Source: Lathyrus oleraceus
Lineage: Eukaryota; Streptophyta; Magnoliopsida; Fabales; Fabaceae
Reading direction: 5' to 3'
Length of the DNA stretch: 64,000 nt
NCBI RefSeq assembly: GCF_024323335.1
Contig: NC_066581.1
Coordinates: 349,126,409 to 349,190,408 of the forward strand
The first letter of the stretch is position 1; every line of letters starts with the position of its first letter. Positions 23,434-33,471 of this stretch are shown in pieces. The notes under the pieces are model-generated. The model worked only from the letters and a program-made list of their open reading frames with translations. It ran no database searches and was not told the DNA's origin. Both the position numbers and the translations under genes were made by a program.

Positions 23434-23535
23434 GCTATTATTCTTTTGTTTCTTTCCTTCTTTTTTCTTTCTTTTGATTTTGATTTTGATTTTTTTTATT
23501 TTTCACCCTCCTCTTTCTTTGTTTTTTTTTTGATT
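23434..23535 (-). other. Purine-rich filler at the pol deletion in C
   Basis: About 100 bp on the minus strand made almost only of A and G with AATCAAAATCAAAATC and AAGAAAG words. It links the acidic N-terminal part of pol directly to the integrase C-terminus. It is absent from A, so it marks a large deletion filled with low-complexity DNA. Confidence 0.65.
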
Positions 23536-23729
23536 ACATTTGTAATGCCCCAGTTGGACTGTTTTGCTGATTCTCGAGATACAGCTGAGTGATCTTCTTT
23601 TCTTGCTCAAGAAATCGGGAAATCTCGTCAGGAATCCCTTCAGCCTCCTCTTCTTCCGCTTCGAATACAGGGAATTCAAAGTTGGGAGATGGCGTTGGAT
23701 CATTATGTTCAATGGGTTTAAGAATCAAC
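23536..23729 (-). pseudogene. Element C pol exon 2, N-terminal remnant
   Basis: Downstream of the intron acceptor the frame reads KPIEHNDPTPSPNFEFPVFE followed by acidic residues, the counterpart of A's KLVPNPIEYNDPSPSPNFEF. It diverges after ~40 residues and ends before the RT domain. It shows that C descends from an element with the normal intron-pol arrangement. Confidence 0.75.
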
Positions 23730-23995
23730 CTGCATAATGATTTTGAATATAAAAGCTTTTTGGAAATCCAACAAGGCAATCATTACGCAGATGAAAAGAT
23801 TGCTTTTATTCTTGTTTTTAGGGTTTTTTGTGATCACCAATTTCATGTAAAAAGCGAAAAGGGAAAACAAATGGAAAAACAAAAGTTTAACATGCTTTTA
23901 TTTGAATAAAAATATCATTGCACAAATGTTGTCAACAAAGTCATCACTTCTCCTTTTGGCATGGGAGAAGGGTTTTTAAACAAAGTGATTATTAC
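23730..23995 (-). other. Intron of element C (266 bp)
   Basis: Minus-strand donor GA|GTAAT at 23995 overlaps the in-frame TAA. The acceptor TTATGCAG|G is at 23730. Joining gives ...VVHKSE then LILKPIEHND in one frame. Position, phase and ends match A's intron (53963-54214), although the interior differs. Confidence 0.7.
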
Positions 23996-24192
23996 TCTGA
24001 CTTATGAACGACTGTAGGAACATCCACAACGACCCAATTGTGGCAAATCCCTCCAGGGATGACAAATGTCAGTATCCTCTGCATCATCAGCTTCCCCACT
24101 CTGATTGATGTGGATAAAACCTCCACTCTGAACAACCCTTTTCATTGAAGACCCCAGAAGAAAAGCCACCGTCAGCCCGGGACTTGCTGTTT
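23996..24192 (-). pseudogene. Element C exon 1 remnant after the protease deletion
   Basis: Encodes SGGFIHINQSGEADDAEDTD and then, one frame over, NWVVVDVPTVVHKSE. These match the last stretch of A's exon 1 (SGGFIHVNEQ...NNWTAVDIPVILHQSK). It follows gag almost directly, so the ~1.5 kb that encodes the DTG protease in A is gone. Confidence 0.7.
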
Positions 24193-25719
24193 TCAAGCTC
24201 GATTAACATTGGGACCTAAGTCCTCAAAGTTCAGAATACCTTATCTCATAAGGTCTTGAACCTTAATCTTCAACTGAAAGCAACTATCCACGTCATGACC
24301 AGGAGCACCCGAATGATACACACAATGCTGATCAGGCTTATACCACCACCGAGGGTTGACGGGTATAGCCGGCGGATCTCTGGGAGTAATCAAGTTCCGC
24401 TATATCAAAGAGGGATACAGTTCTGCGTATGGCATAGGAATCGGATCAAAAATGATCTTCTTCCTCTCATTACTCGTACTAGCTTGATTACCATTGTGAG
24501 GCTGGTAAGCCTGCTGTTGAGGACGATGTTGTTGATGTTGATATTGCTGAGTTGGTCTTCTTTGCTGTTGTTGAGTTGTTGGAATAGTCACAGCAGCAGC
24601 CTGACGATACTGTCCTCTGTTCACATTCCTCCGACGGTGCACAACATTTGTTTCACCCTTTCCCCTTCTGGGTGCCCCAGAGGATGGCTTTTTAGAACTC
24701 GAAGAACTTGAAGAGCCAGGATCTTGTATCTTTCCTGCTTTGATAAGACTCTCCGTTCTTTCTCCACAGATTACAACATTTGAAAAGCTACCAAACGGGC
24801 AACTTCCCATACGGTCCATGAACACACCCTGCAGGGTTCCAATGAACATATCAGTCAGCTCTCTCTCCAACATCGGAGGTTGCACTCTTGCAGCTAACTC
24901 ACGCCACCTCTATGCATACTCTTTGAAGCTTTCACCAGATTTCTGACACAAGCTCTGCATCTGAGTTCGGCTCGGAGCCATATCCATATTATGCTTATAC
25001 TGCCTCAAGAAGGCTTCACCCAGATCTCTCCAGCTTCTAACAGATTCTTTCCTCAGATCCATGTACCAGTCCAAAGACGCTCCAGACAAACTGTCTTGGA
25101 AAAAGTACATCCACATCTTCTCATCGTCAGTGTATGCGGAGATCTTCCTGTAATAAGCCTGTACATGGGTGCGAGGACAAGAAGTGCCATTGTATTTGTC
25201 AAAAGATGGCGCTTTGAATTTGTAAGGGATCCTCAATCCATCAACCAATCCCATGTCGGTAACATCAAAACCCAGAGAGTTCTGACACTCCATGGCACGG
25301 ATCTTCTCAGCAAGGGCATCCACTTTTCTATCCCTCTCTTCAGTCCTACCCACCTCATCATCATCACTGAGGAGAGTAAACATATCCTCTTGTCGGTCAA
25401 CCAACGAAGCAGGATGACGAACAGGAGCACGGGTCGCTCTGACATTAGCAGTCTTAGCAGCAATAGGTTGTCCGTTGATTCTGATACCCCTCAACTCATC
25501 ACCCACAGCATAGTTGTTGACGGGAACAGTGGCAACAACGACGTTGTCATTAACAGGGACCCCCTCTGGTGAGTTACGGTTGACCGGTGGAATCACAGCT
25601 TCTTGTCTCTGGGCTAAGGCACGCAGCTCCTCTTGCCCTTGCACAACACCTTGCATCATGCTCATGAATTGGGCCATGTTAGCCCTCATCTCTGCCAACT
25701 CAGCTTGAACTTGGTCCAT
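24193..25719 (-). pseudogene. Element C gag with nonsense codons
   Basis: A single frame from an ATG (25717-25719). It has an N-terminal coiled-coil-like stretch (MDQVQAELAEMRANMAQFMS), a gag core (PYKFKAPSFDKYNG, WMYFFQDSLSGASLDWYMDL, AFLRQYKHNMDMAP, SFKEYA), a Q/H-rich linker and a zinc-knuckle-like CVYHSGAPGHDVDSC. Stops are at 24907-24909 (YAQ to YA*), 24397-24399 (after YPSLI) and near 24238 (MR*). The order is the same as A gag, but N-terminal sequence identity is low. Gag is the one protein that C nearly keeps; three suppressed stops would be needed for full length. Confidence 0.85.
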
Positions 25720-26656
25720 GTTTCTCTGTTGATTCAGTCTCGTAGCGTAGCGGTGCGGACGATGATCAGCAATCCTGTCTCAGTCAGGAACCAGAGTGAG
25801 AAGTCTCTCCCAAGCATGTCTGTAATGCAAGAATGATATGTGCATGATATGCATGATATGGGTACTATATTTTATCATGAATGATCCTGAGAAAGGATAT
25901 GCACATGCGGGTTAACTTTTCTTTTTTTTATGCATTATTTTTTGAAAATAAACATGCTATGATGCAAATGATGCATATGACTGGTTGGTTGTGCATCTCA
26001 AGGCACAGGTTCAGAGCTTCGGCATGAATTCGGAACCGGAGAGCACAGATCAAAGTCATCTGGAACCCGAGGTCATCTGGAACCCATAGTCATCTGGAAC
26101 CCATACTTCAGAACCAGGTCACCCACAAGACCCAAGAGTCACCAACAGATCAAGAGTCACCAACAGATCAAGAGTCACCAACTGTACCTGTAAAATGATT
26201 CATTCCCTCCCCACTCACGGGTGTCATCTAGGCCAGGGTAAGGTCAAGAGAAATGCAGGATAAACAACCCTTTCAAGAATATCATCCTGTACACACCAGA
26301 TGTATGCAACGATAATACCCCGTCAGGATCTGAACTGCTCGTGATATCATGTTCCGCTAAGTGGCGCCATACCACCCGCTTCCCATGAATCACTCTATTC
26401 CTAGGTGTCCTAGAGTTCACTCATAGCCTGGGTATTGGGCCTTTTACCTCTTGTAACTCCCACCCCAATCAGAGAAACAGATAGCCAGCACAGATGAAAG
26501 TATGATGCATGCAAACATAAATGCAAATATATACAATCACATCATAATCATAAATGCAATAAATAAAGAAATAAAAGCAACCAAACCTTATTCTAAAGAG
26601 CGCTAGGAGTGACTCGCTTAGGGAAGATGGACCAGCGGGAGGTCAACTTCACTTTA
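25720..26656 (-). other. Element C 5' leader
   Basis: About 940 bp between PBS and gag, with repeated CATCTGGAACCC and AGAGTCACCAACAGATC words near 26040-26180. No ORF1-like frame is present, unlike A and D. Confidence 0.65.
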
Positions 26657-26674
26657 TCCCCAGCAGAGTCGCCA
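26657..26674 (-). promoter_or_regulatory. Primer binding site of element C (tRNA-Arg type)
   Basis: Minus-strand TGGCGACTCTGCTGGGGA, 18 of 18 identical to A and D although the LTRs are of different families. The LTR end lies within ~5-15 bp but has no clear CA. Confidence 0.85.
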
Positions 26675-26996
26675 ACTATCGTATTACGCGAAAAACCGGA
26701 GGGAAAAAGAAACAACAGAGCCGCCACCGTGCGTTATTTATCCCAAAGGAGGGAAAGGAAACGCTCGAAGTAAACCTGGAAAGGACATGGTCTCGCGACC
26801 AGAGAAAGATGGGATCGGGAGTCGGTTATGCAAAGGGAAGGTATTAGCATCCGTACGCATCCGTCGTACTCGACGGGATCCACGCTCAGAAAGAATAGAA
26901 GAAAGGTTGCTAAAGACTGCTCAAACACTGCACACACGCTGGAAACAAACACAGATGAAAGACGGAAGAAGGACTCGGTAGGATGTCGCATCTTGG

Positions 26997-27565
26997 GCCT
27001 ACGTAGTTTCTCAGAGACAAACATCAGAGTTAACGTAGTTCGGGGGATAGGGGAAACGTGTTCACTAGGATATCGCATCCTATGCATACGTATCTTCTCT
27101 AACCAGAGAAGAATCAGAGCACTCGTAGCTCGACTAACGCACGCTGGACAAAACACAAACAGGAAACCGACTGCCAATCGCTGGACTTACGTCAGACTCC
27201 ACACAAACAAACACCCACAGGAAACCGACTGCCAATCGCTGGACTTACGTCAGACTCCAACAAACAAACAAGGCACAGGAAACCGACTGCCAATCACTGG
27301 GCTTATGTCAGACTCCAACAAACAAACAAGACAGAGGAAACCGACTGCCAATCGCTGGACTTATGTCAGACTCCAAGCAGAGAAACGCAAACAGAAGGGT
27401 CTCGATTGCAACTAGGGCAAGAGAAAGGGAAAAGTCCCAATCGCAACGAGGGCGGGAGAAAAGAATTAGTGTTAGTTGTTAGTTGTTAGTCAAACTCGAC
27501 AAGACATCGCATCTCGTGCCTACGTATCTCATCTAGACATGAGAATCAGAGTTGCTGTAGTTCGG
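26997..27565 (-). repeat. Three LTR hairpin modules in C's 5' LTR
   Basis: Cores at 26997-27046, 27083-27132 and 27517-27565, the same three as in the 3' LTR. Here the first stem has one mismatch (TTTCTC against GACAAA). Confidence 0.55.
27150..27385. repeat. 58-bp tandem repeat, four copies, in C's 5' LTR
   Basis: Counterpart of 14660-14885 with the same copy number and linkers. Confidence 0.8.
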
Positions 27566-30244
27566 CTAAACTATTCCTGTTGGTTTGTGTTTTTTAAGTG
27601 AACAACGTTACTGCACAATCTATCGGATGCTCGACCTTTGGAGACTTACTCGCCTGTAGTAGAAGGAGTTAACGTGTCCTTAAGAGGGGATAATGTTTGT
27701 TTGTGTTTTAGGAAAGCTCACGCAAGAAAGGAAGTCCTATACGAAGGAACCGTGCTACCTTAATTGACATGCAAACGAGACTACGCGGAGTCTAGGAAAC
27801 CTAGGGGATACAATCACATCACACAAACACATACAACATGAAGTAAACACACTAACAAGGGGCTCAAACATCAAGGTTGGGCTTTAGTCAAGGGGTCATA
27901 TCAACCTTGACAAACAAGTCAACTGGAAAGGGGTATTTTGAGCTCTTAACCCTAACATTGAGAGTTAGGGTGAAGCAGATGAAATGGGAGATGAGGGTAA
28001 GACCTCATAGCTCTTATCCCTGGCCTGGGAGAGCTTTAATCAATAGAAAGTGTGGGAGTTCAGAATGAAGGAACTCTTCTCCACATGACTGACACAACAA
28101 GATTTTAGGTTTTTATTCAAAATGCATCAACACATGGTGTGAGCAAGATGAATGACACACTGAGTAGCAGGGGATGGATTGTACATCCCTTCTATCTGCC
28201 AATTGCCTCCTAAGAGGACTTAACCTGCTTGGCACAAAATTAAACAAACAAAGACATAGCCTCTTAAGGAGGGCTTCAGACAGGTGCCTGCCAACATAAC
28301 ATGACAGGTCTTCCAGACTACATGAAGAGTAGGAATTTACCTAAGTGGTGTGCCAACCACAATAAATAGCAAAGCAAAGTTCAAATGAACTTAAAGCAAC
28401 TTATGTACCTGTGTAAACAACAAAACAAATCAGTATAGTATTCAGACAAACTATTCACAGACAAACAACAAACAGACAATCCCAATGCACAACATATAAG
28501 CCATGAGGCAAACTCAAGTGAATTATCATCAACCTACAAAACAAACAAACGTTAGCAATCAATAGCAAATATCAACATTCACATGATGAAGTAACATCAA
28601 CCATGGAGATTAGGTGCTTGGTCCTGAAACTCAAAGCTCACATGTAAGTACAAACCACTAGGTCAAAGCCTAGGGTCAAAGGTGAAGAAAAAATTCAAAA
28701 CAGGGGCTAATATTCAACACAATGCAACTTCAAACACATATTAACATGTCCTAAAAAGGACCAAAACAAAATCATCAAGCAAAGGCATTTCATGTGTAAG
28801 GGAAGTCAAAGACAATTTCAAAGCATATATTTGGACATTGAGAATGACAATTTCCAAATCGAAACAGAAATAATTCAAATAATTCTGGAAAAAATCATGA
28901 GCATACAACACATTCAACATGATCATCATACAAAAAATCAGAATCAACAGAGGTCATTTGATATGGAAATGAAATTGCACAAGTTGATCATCCAATTGTG
29001 TGACACAAATTGTCTCACCAAGTTAACACATGCATAAAATAGAAATGGTAAATGTAAAAAATGCCAAACCAAGACCAAAACATCCATCAATGTATCTAGA
29101 ATCATCATGTAAAATTTCATGTCCATTGGATTAAAATCAAGCATTTCACAATAGAAAGAGCAAGGCAAGGTCACATATGCATACATGATCAATCAACCTA
29201 GAGCAAATAAAATTCCAGCCATGCACAACTTCAATCATCATGAAAAACTAGACATCTCAAGGAACAATTAGCAAAAAACCAGGTATTTTTTGGATCATTT
29301 TTCAATTTGATATGCATTTTACAAGTTGGAAAAAATAATGAAAATCAAGATGAACATATATTGGAAATTTGGAGGGAAAGGCAATAAAATATGAATGGAT
29401 TTGAATATTTGTCTTCGCTGGGAATCGAACCAGGTTGAGATTCAAATGAGGAGCGCGCCTAGCAATGAAACTACGTCGTTTTGGCTGAAAAGCCCTAGGG
29501 AAATAGCGGCGGTTACAACCGTCACAAAAATCGACGCAAATGATGAATCTTCATCTTCTTCATCAAGAACACGAAGAACACTCATGAACTCCAATGGAGT
29601 TTTTCCAGATTTTTCAAGATTTCCAGAAATGCTCAGAATAAAAAAAAAATTATATCAATCAAATTCTCATGCAATGTATGTTGTAGATCCATTATCATTT
29701 CATGCTAATTCATCATTAATCATGTAAAACGAATCAAATAAAGTTTGACATGTGAAACTTCAATCAAGCATATCTCTCTCAATTTTTATCCAAATCGCAC
29801 GAAATTTATATCAAAACGATCGGCAAAGTAAGATCTAGAAGAATATCTACATGGATTGTGAAATTACGAAGCTCGAAAAACTCACCTCTTGAAGAACAGT
29901 TCCTTGTTTTGCGCGATTCAAAGCTCCAGATGCTTCTAATCCACTCTAGAATACTTGATATGATGTTTGATGAAGAAAAGGAAGCTTGAGAACGTGTAGA
30001 TTTAGATTAATAATCAACTTCCATCTGAGTTTTGAGCTTCAAATGTTTGGTTCTTGCACGAATTCAACAAACCAATACTTGATTCACACTCTAATCAACT
30101 CACTGATCATGAATCTTCAAAAAAACAAGGTGTTATGTTGAAGGATTTTGAAATTTGGTTTGAAGAAAATTTTGGAGGGAGAGAGAAACTAGATCTAGAA
30201 ATGTGAAATTGTGATTAACTTTTCAAATTCTGTTATGATTATGG

Positions 30245-30252
30245 TATTTATA
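30245..30252 (-). promoter_or_regulatory. TATA box of C's 5' LTR
   Basis: Minus-strand TATAAATA. This copy would drive the genomic RNA of C. Confidence 0.5.
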
Positions 30253-31236
30253 TGCTGTACTAATCACACTAAAAATGTTAATTAGCAATGGTTAATGGTA
30301 ATTAGCAAAAATAAGGTGTTTTGACAAAAATTGAAAAATTGCATGGTGCATGTAGTAATCCTACGTGAACAATACCCTTGGCTTGATCATTTTCACTTAA
30401 AATCCTTTTTTAAACTCAATGGCAATGGTAGAAAGTTCATATAATGCACCATTTTTGAATTTTGCAATTTCCCTCCAAAATTGACTTGAAATATCACATG
30501 ATCATATGATGAGATTTTATGTAATGTGATGCATGATTTGGAAACTTCATGTCAAGAGAAGAATAATGCAAAAAGAACTACCAAATTTGGAGCTATGAAT
30601 CAAAAGTTATGCTCATTTGAAATCTCATGCACACTTGGCAATGATTGGATCATATCTCCTCAACCACACATCATAGATCCATGATCTTGGACTTTTTGGA
30701 AATGGGAGAAAAAGATCTTCAACTTTCATGTTGGACAAAATTTCATTTGAAGCTTATTTGATGTTGGAAAGTTGAGTTGAAGTTGGTCCAAAACTTGCCA
30801 TTTTTGGAAACTTTCAAATTACAGGTCACTTTCCATTTTTGGAAACTTTTGATCTGGCTTCAAAATCTTCAAGGTAGATGTTTGAAATGTTGAATAACCC
30901 TCTTTGGGACATGAATGAAGTTTCTCAAACCATTTCTCCATCTCCTAGCCCTCAGTTGACTTGCAGTTAACTTTTATGGGCCTCAGATGACCTGGTCATG
31001 CACTGTGGACTTTGAGCCTCTAGCCTTTGGTCAAGTTGCTTCAAAATGAACCTTGGGTCATGTAAGCTCTCTACAACAACCATAGGGCCTTTATCTCATG
31101 GAAAAACCCTTGCTCTCTTGCACAAATGGATTCTCCTGACCAGCTTTGACTGATGAAATGCAACATGCTATGCAATGCTAATGACCTAAAAATGAAATGT
31201 ATGTACAGATGGGAGGTGCAAATTTGAGGTGCTACA

Positions 31237-33466
31237 AAGTGGCAACAGGTTTTGTGTTGTATTTGGTTCATAACATTACAACAAGTGTGTTGCAGGTCGA
31301 CTCAATGCCTTAGTTCTGCTTTTGCAGCTTAGCATTTGACATTGTAGCATGATGTTCTTGATTTGGCACAGTTGGCCTATGATTCTGATGCAGCAAGGTT
31401 AGTATTGCTGAATCCTGGTTGTGTGCAGCAGGTATGTTGTAGTCGGTTGATGATAATTGTGTGCTGCAGGCCCTAGTTTGGCTATTGCAACATACCCTAA
31501 TTTGCACTTCTTTTTGTTTGGTTGATGGTGATGACATAATGAGCTTGATGGTTCCATTACAATTCAGGACAATGGTATGAAGTTCCATACTACAGGGTCT
31601 TGCTTACAACAATTGGCTTGCTCAAAATATGTTACAATCCCACTGCTGCCAAATACTGCACTATTAGCAAGATGGTTGGTGTAGCAAGATGCTCATCTGG
31701 CTTGCTAGGTGTGGAGGGTTCTGAAGCATCTCAAGGAACATCAGTCTTTTGTTTGGATAATGCCTTAGCATGTATCTTGATGGCTTCAACTTGGAAGACA
31801 GGCCTTTGGACATTTTGTGGTGGTTACTTGCCAATTGCAGTAGATTGATGGTATGTGTGTTTAACCACTTAAAATGCATTTGTCTATTTTAGTGCCAGCT
31901 GAGCCAGGGTAGAGCCTCTGTTGCTCGAGGCTCATGTGGGCTTAATGTCCCTACACTAGTTTGTGCAGCTGGTGATATTCCTTGGTTTTATGGTATGCAC
32001 AACTGAGTTTGTCACGTGTGCTGCATGACAGGAGCTTGTATTCAATGGCTAGTATTAATGTCGTTTTGCAGGCTACTGCTACTACTTGGTGGCAAAATCA
32101 AGGCTGCTGCAGGAATTTAGTGACAAGATGTTGTCCATGTGCACTCACGACCAAACCCAAACATCCTTGGCCAATGCAAGTGTAATATCCAGTGTGGTTG
32201 TAATTCTTAGTTGTAATAGCTGCAGGACTTGCTTAGCAATGCAGAACCAATGATGGGCCAAGCCAAAATGACACTTTAAGACAAGTTGCACATGAGGTTA
32301 ACATGAGATAAGTTACTTGGCCAAGAAGATACAAAGTCAAACTCATCACACAAGACTCTTGGATGGTGAATAAAGGCTAAAGTGGATTAGATTAGGTTTA
32401 AGAGGGTCAAAAATGGGAAGGTTGACTTTGGTCAAAGTTGACCAAAAAGTCAATTGTTGACCAAATTCAACAAAATGATCAAAATTCAATTTTCTTTGTG
32501 TTTTCTTTGTAAATGAACATTGAATCAATGGTTATGGGCAATTTTAGGTTTTTTGGATTTTGGGTTGACTTTGGTCAAAGTTGACCAAAAAGTCAACTGT
32601 TGACCAAAGTCAACAAGTGGCCAAAAATGTCAAATTTTGTATTTTATTTTGTAGAATCATGTATGATGGTTTAGAAGGATGTGAAATGGATTGAACTGGC
32701 TTGACAAATGGTTTGAAATTGGTTTTTTCATTCTTTTTTATGACTTGAATGCTTGACTATGACAAAGAACATGACTTAGCTGACACCATATGTTAACAAG
32801 GCCATTAAATGAGGGTATAAGACTAGGGTTTGAATATGATGTCCATGAATCAAATGGCATGATCAACAATGGCTTGTGACACAAGAAAACTGGTGGTTTG
32901 GATGACCAAGACCATAGGTGTAACAACAATCAGATGGACAAAACAATAGGACATTGAGACCAAGGTGGATTCAAGACCAATGCCCCAAAGGAGACCAAAT
33001 TAAGATTAGACCATGCACATGACAATAGGTTAAAAGTGGGTGACATTAGGGTTATGAATGTTACTAGGTGAAAAGTCAAGTCCCCCAAGTCCATCAGATT
33101 CATCATCTCCTTGATTAGGGTTTCCTTAAGGCCTACCCCTCAAGCACATCTCTTGAATCAAGCCATAAGTTCCAACTATCACCCTTCTAGTGTGTGAACA
33201 TGCATTAGGGTTTTGAAGGCCAAGACAAGACCTAGGAAACTCCATAAGACCAGGTCTTGAGGAATTAGGGTTTCACATCCCCATGTTGATGACACGGTCC
33301 TTGGGCTTTGATATCCACACAAGCCCTAGCTTTGTAAGCCCAAGTTTCTTCTAAGTCCATGAGGAATGATGCATGTGGGTGAATTATGAATGTATGCAAG
33401 TGATCCCAAGTCATGTGGTTGGATGGAAGACTAGGAAAAAGGGAGGGCAAATTTTGGGGTACAACA
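31237..33466 (-). repeat. Element B 5' LTR, outer part only
   Basis: Collinear with about 9580-11818 of B's 3' LTR. It ends on the right with GTACAACA (minus TGTTGTAC) before the CATAC duplication and is cut on the left by element C. The remaining ~5.4 kb of this LTR is missing from the window. Confidence 0.9.
32421..32614. promoter_or_regulatory. W-box cluster in B's 5' LTR
   Basis: Same two TTGAC(C/T)-dense blocks as in the 3' LTR (32421-32465 and 32563-32614), with hardly any change between the LTR copies although the neighbouring sequence has diverged more. Confidence 0.5.
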
Positions 33467-33471
33467 CATAC
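33467..33471. repeat. Target site duplication of element B, right copy (CATAC)
   Basis: Pairs with 4166-4170. Confidence 0.9.

Larger units (their letters stand above)
14377..31236 (-). mobile_element. Element C: non-autonomous Tat-lineage retrotransposon inside B
   Basis: Two LTRs (3' at 14377-18750, 5' at about 26680-31236) flank a 7.9-kb internal region with PBS, leader, gag, intron, pol scraps and a 4.3-kb 3' UTR. No ORF1 is present; only ~940 bp separate PBS and gag. The protease core, RT, both RNase H domains and most of integrase are missing. The right end is intact (TGTAGCACC at 31236), adjoining B's LTR with AAGTG as the flanking five bases. The left end is truncated by ~195 bp, so no target duplication can be shown. 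In one 250-bp sample the LTRs differ at four positions. Confidence 0.85.
26680..31236 (-). repeat. Element C 5' LTR
   Basis: Starts (minus) at 31236 with TGTAGCACCTC inside B's LTR and ends near 26680 (exact base uncertain because the expected CA is not visible). It is about 4.55 kb long. Subfeatures: TATA box (30245-30252), hairpin modules (26997-27565), 58-bp tandem array (27150-27385) and a PBS-like TGGCGGCTCTG at 26716-26726 after ATAAATAA. The pairwise match to the 3' LTR confirms the limits. Confidence 0.85.
4171..33466 (-). mobile_element. Element B: Ty3/gypsy Tat-lineage retrotransposon, interrupted by element C and partly deleted
   Basis: Outer limits are set by TG...CA termini and the CATAC duplication. 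On the minus strand the surviving order is: 5' part of the 5' LTR (33466-31237), element C (31236-14377), RNase H/integrase remnant (14376-12893), 3' UTR, PPT and complete 3' LTR (11818-4171). The rest of the 5' LTR, PBS, gag, protease and RT are missing. The two LTR pieces differ by 17 of 240 bases in one sampled stretch (9961-10200 against 31621-31860) and by much less elsewhere. B therefore looks older than C, as the nesting requires. Confidence 0.85.
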
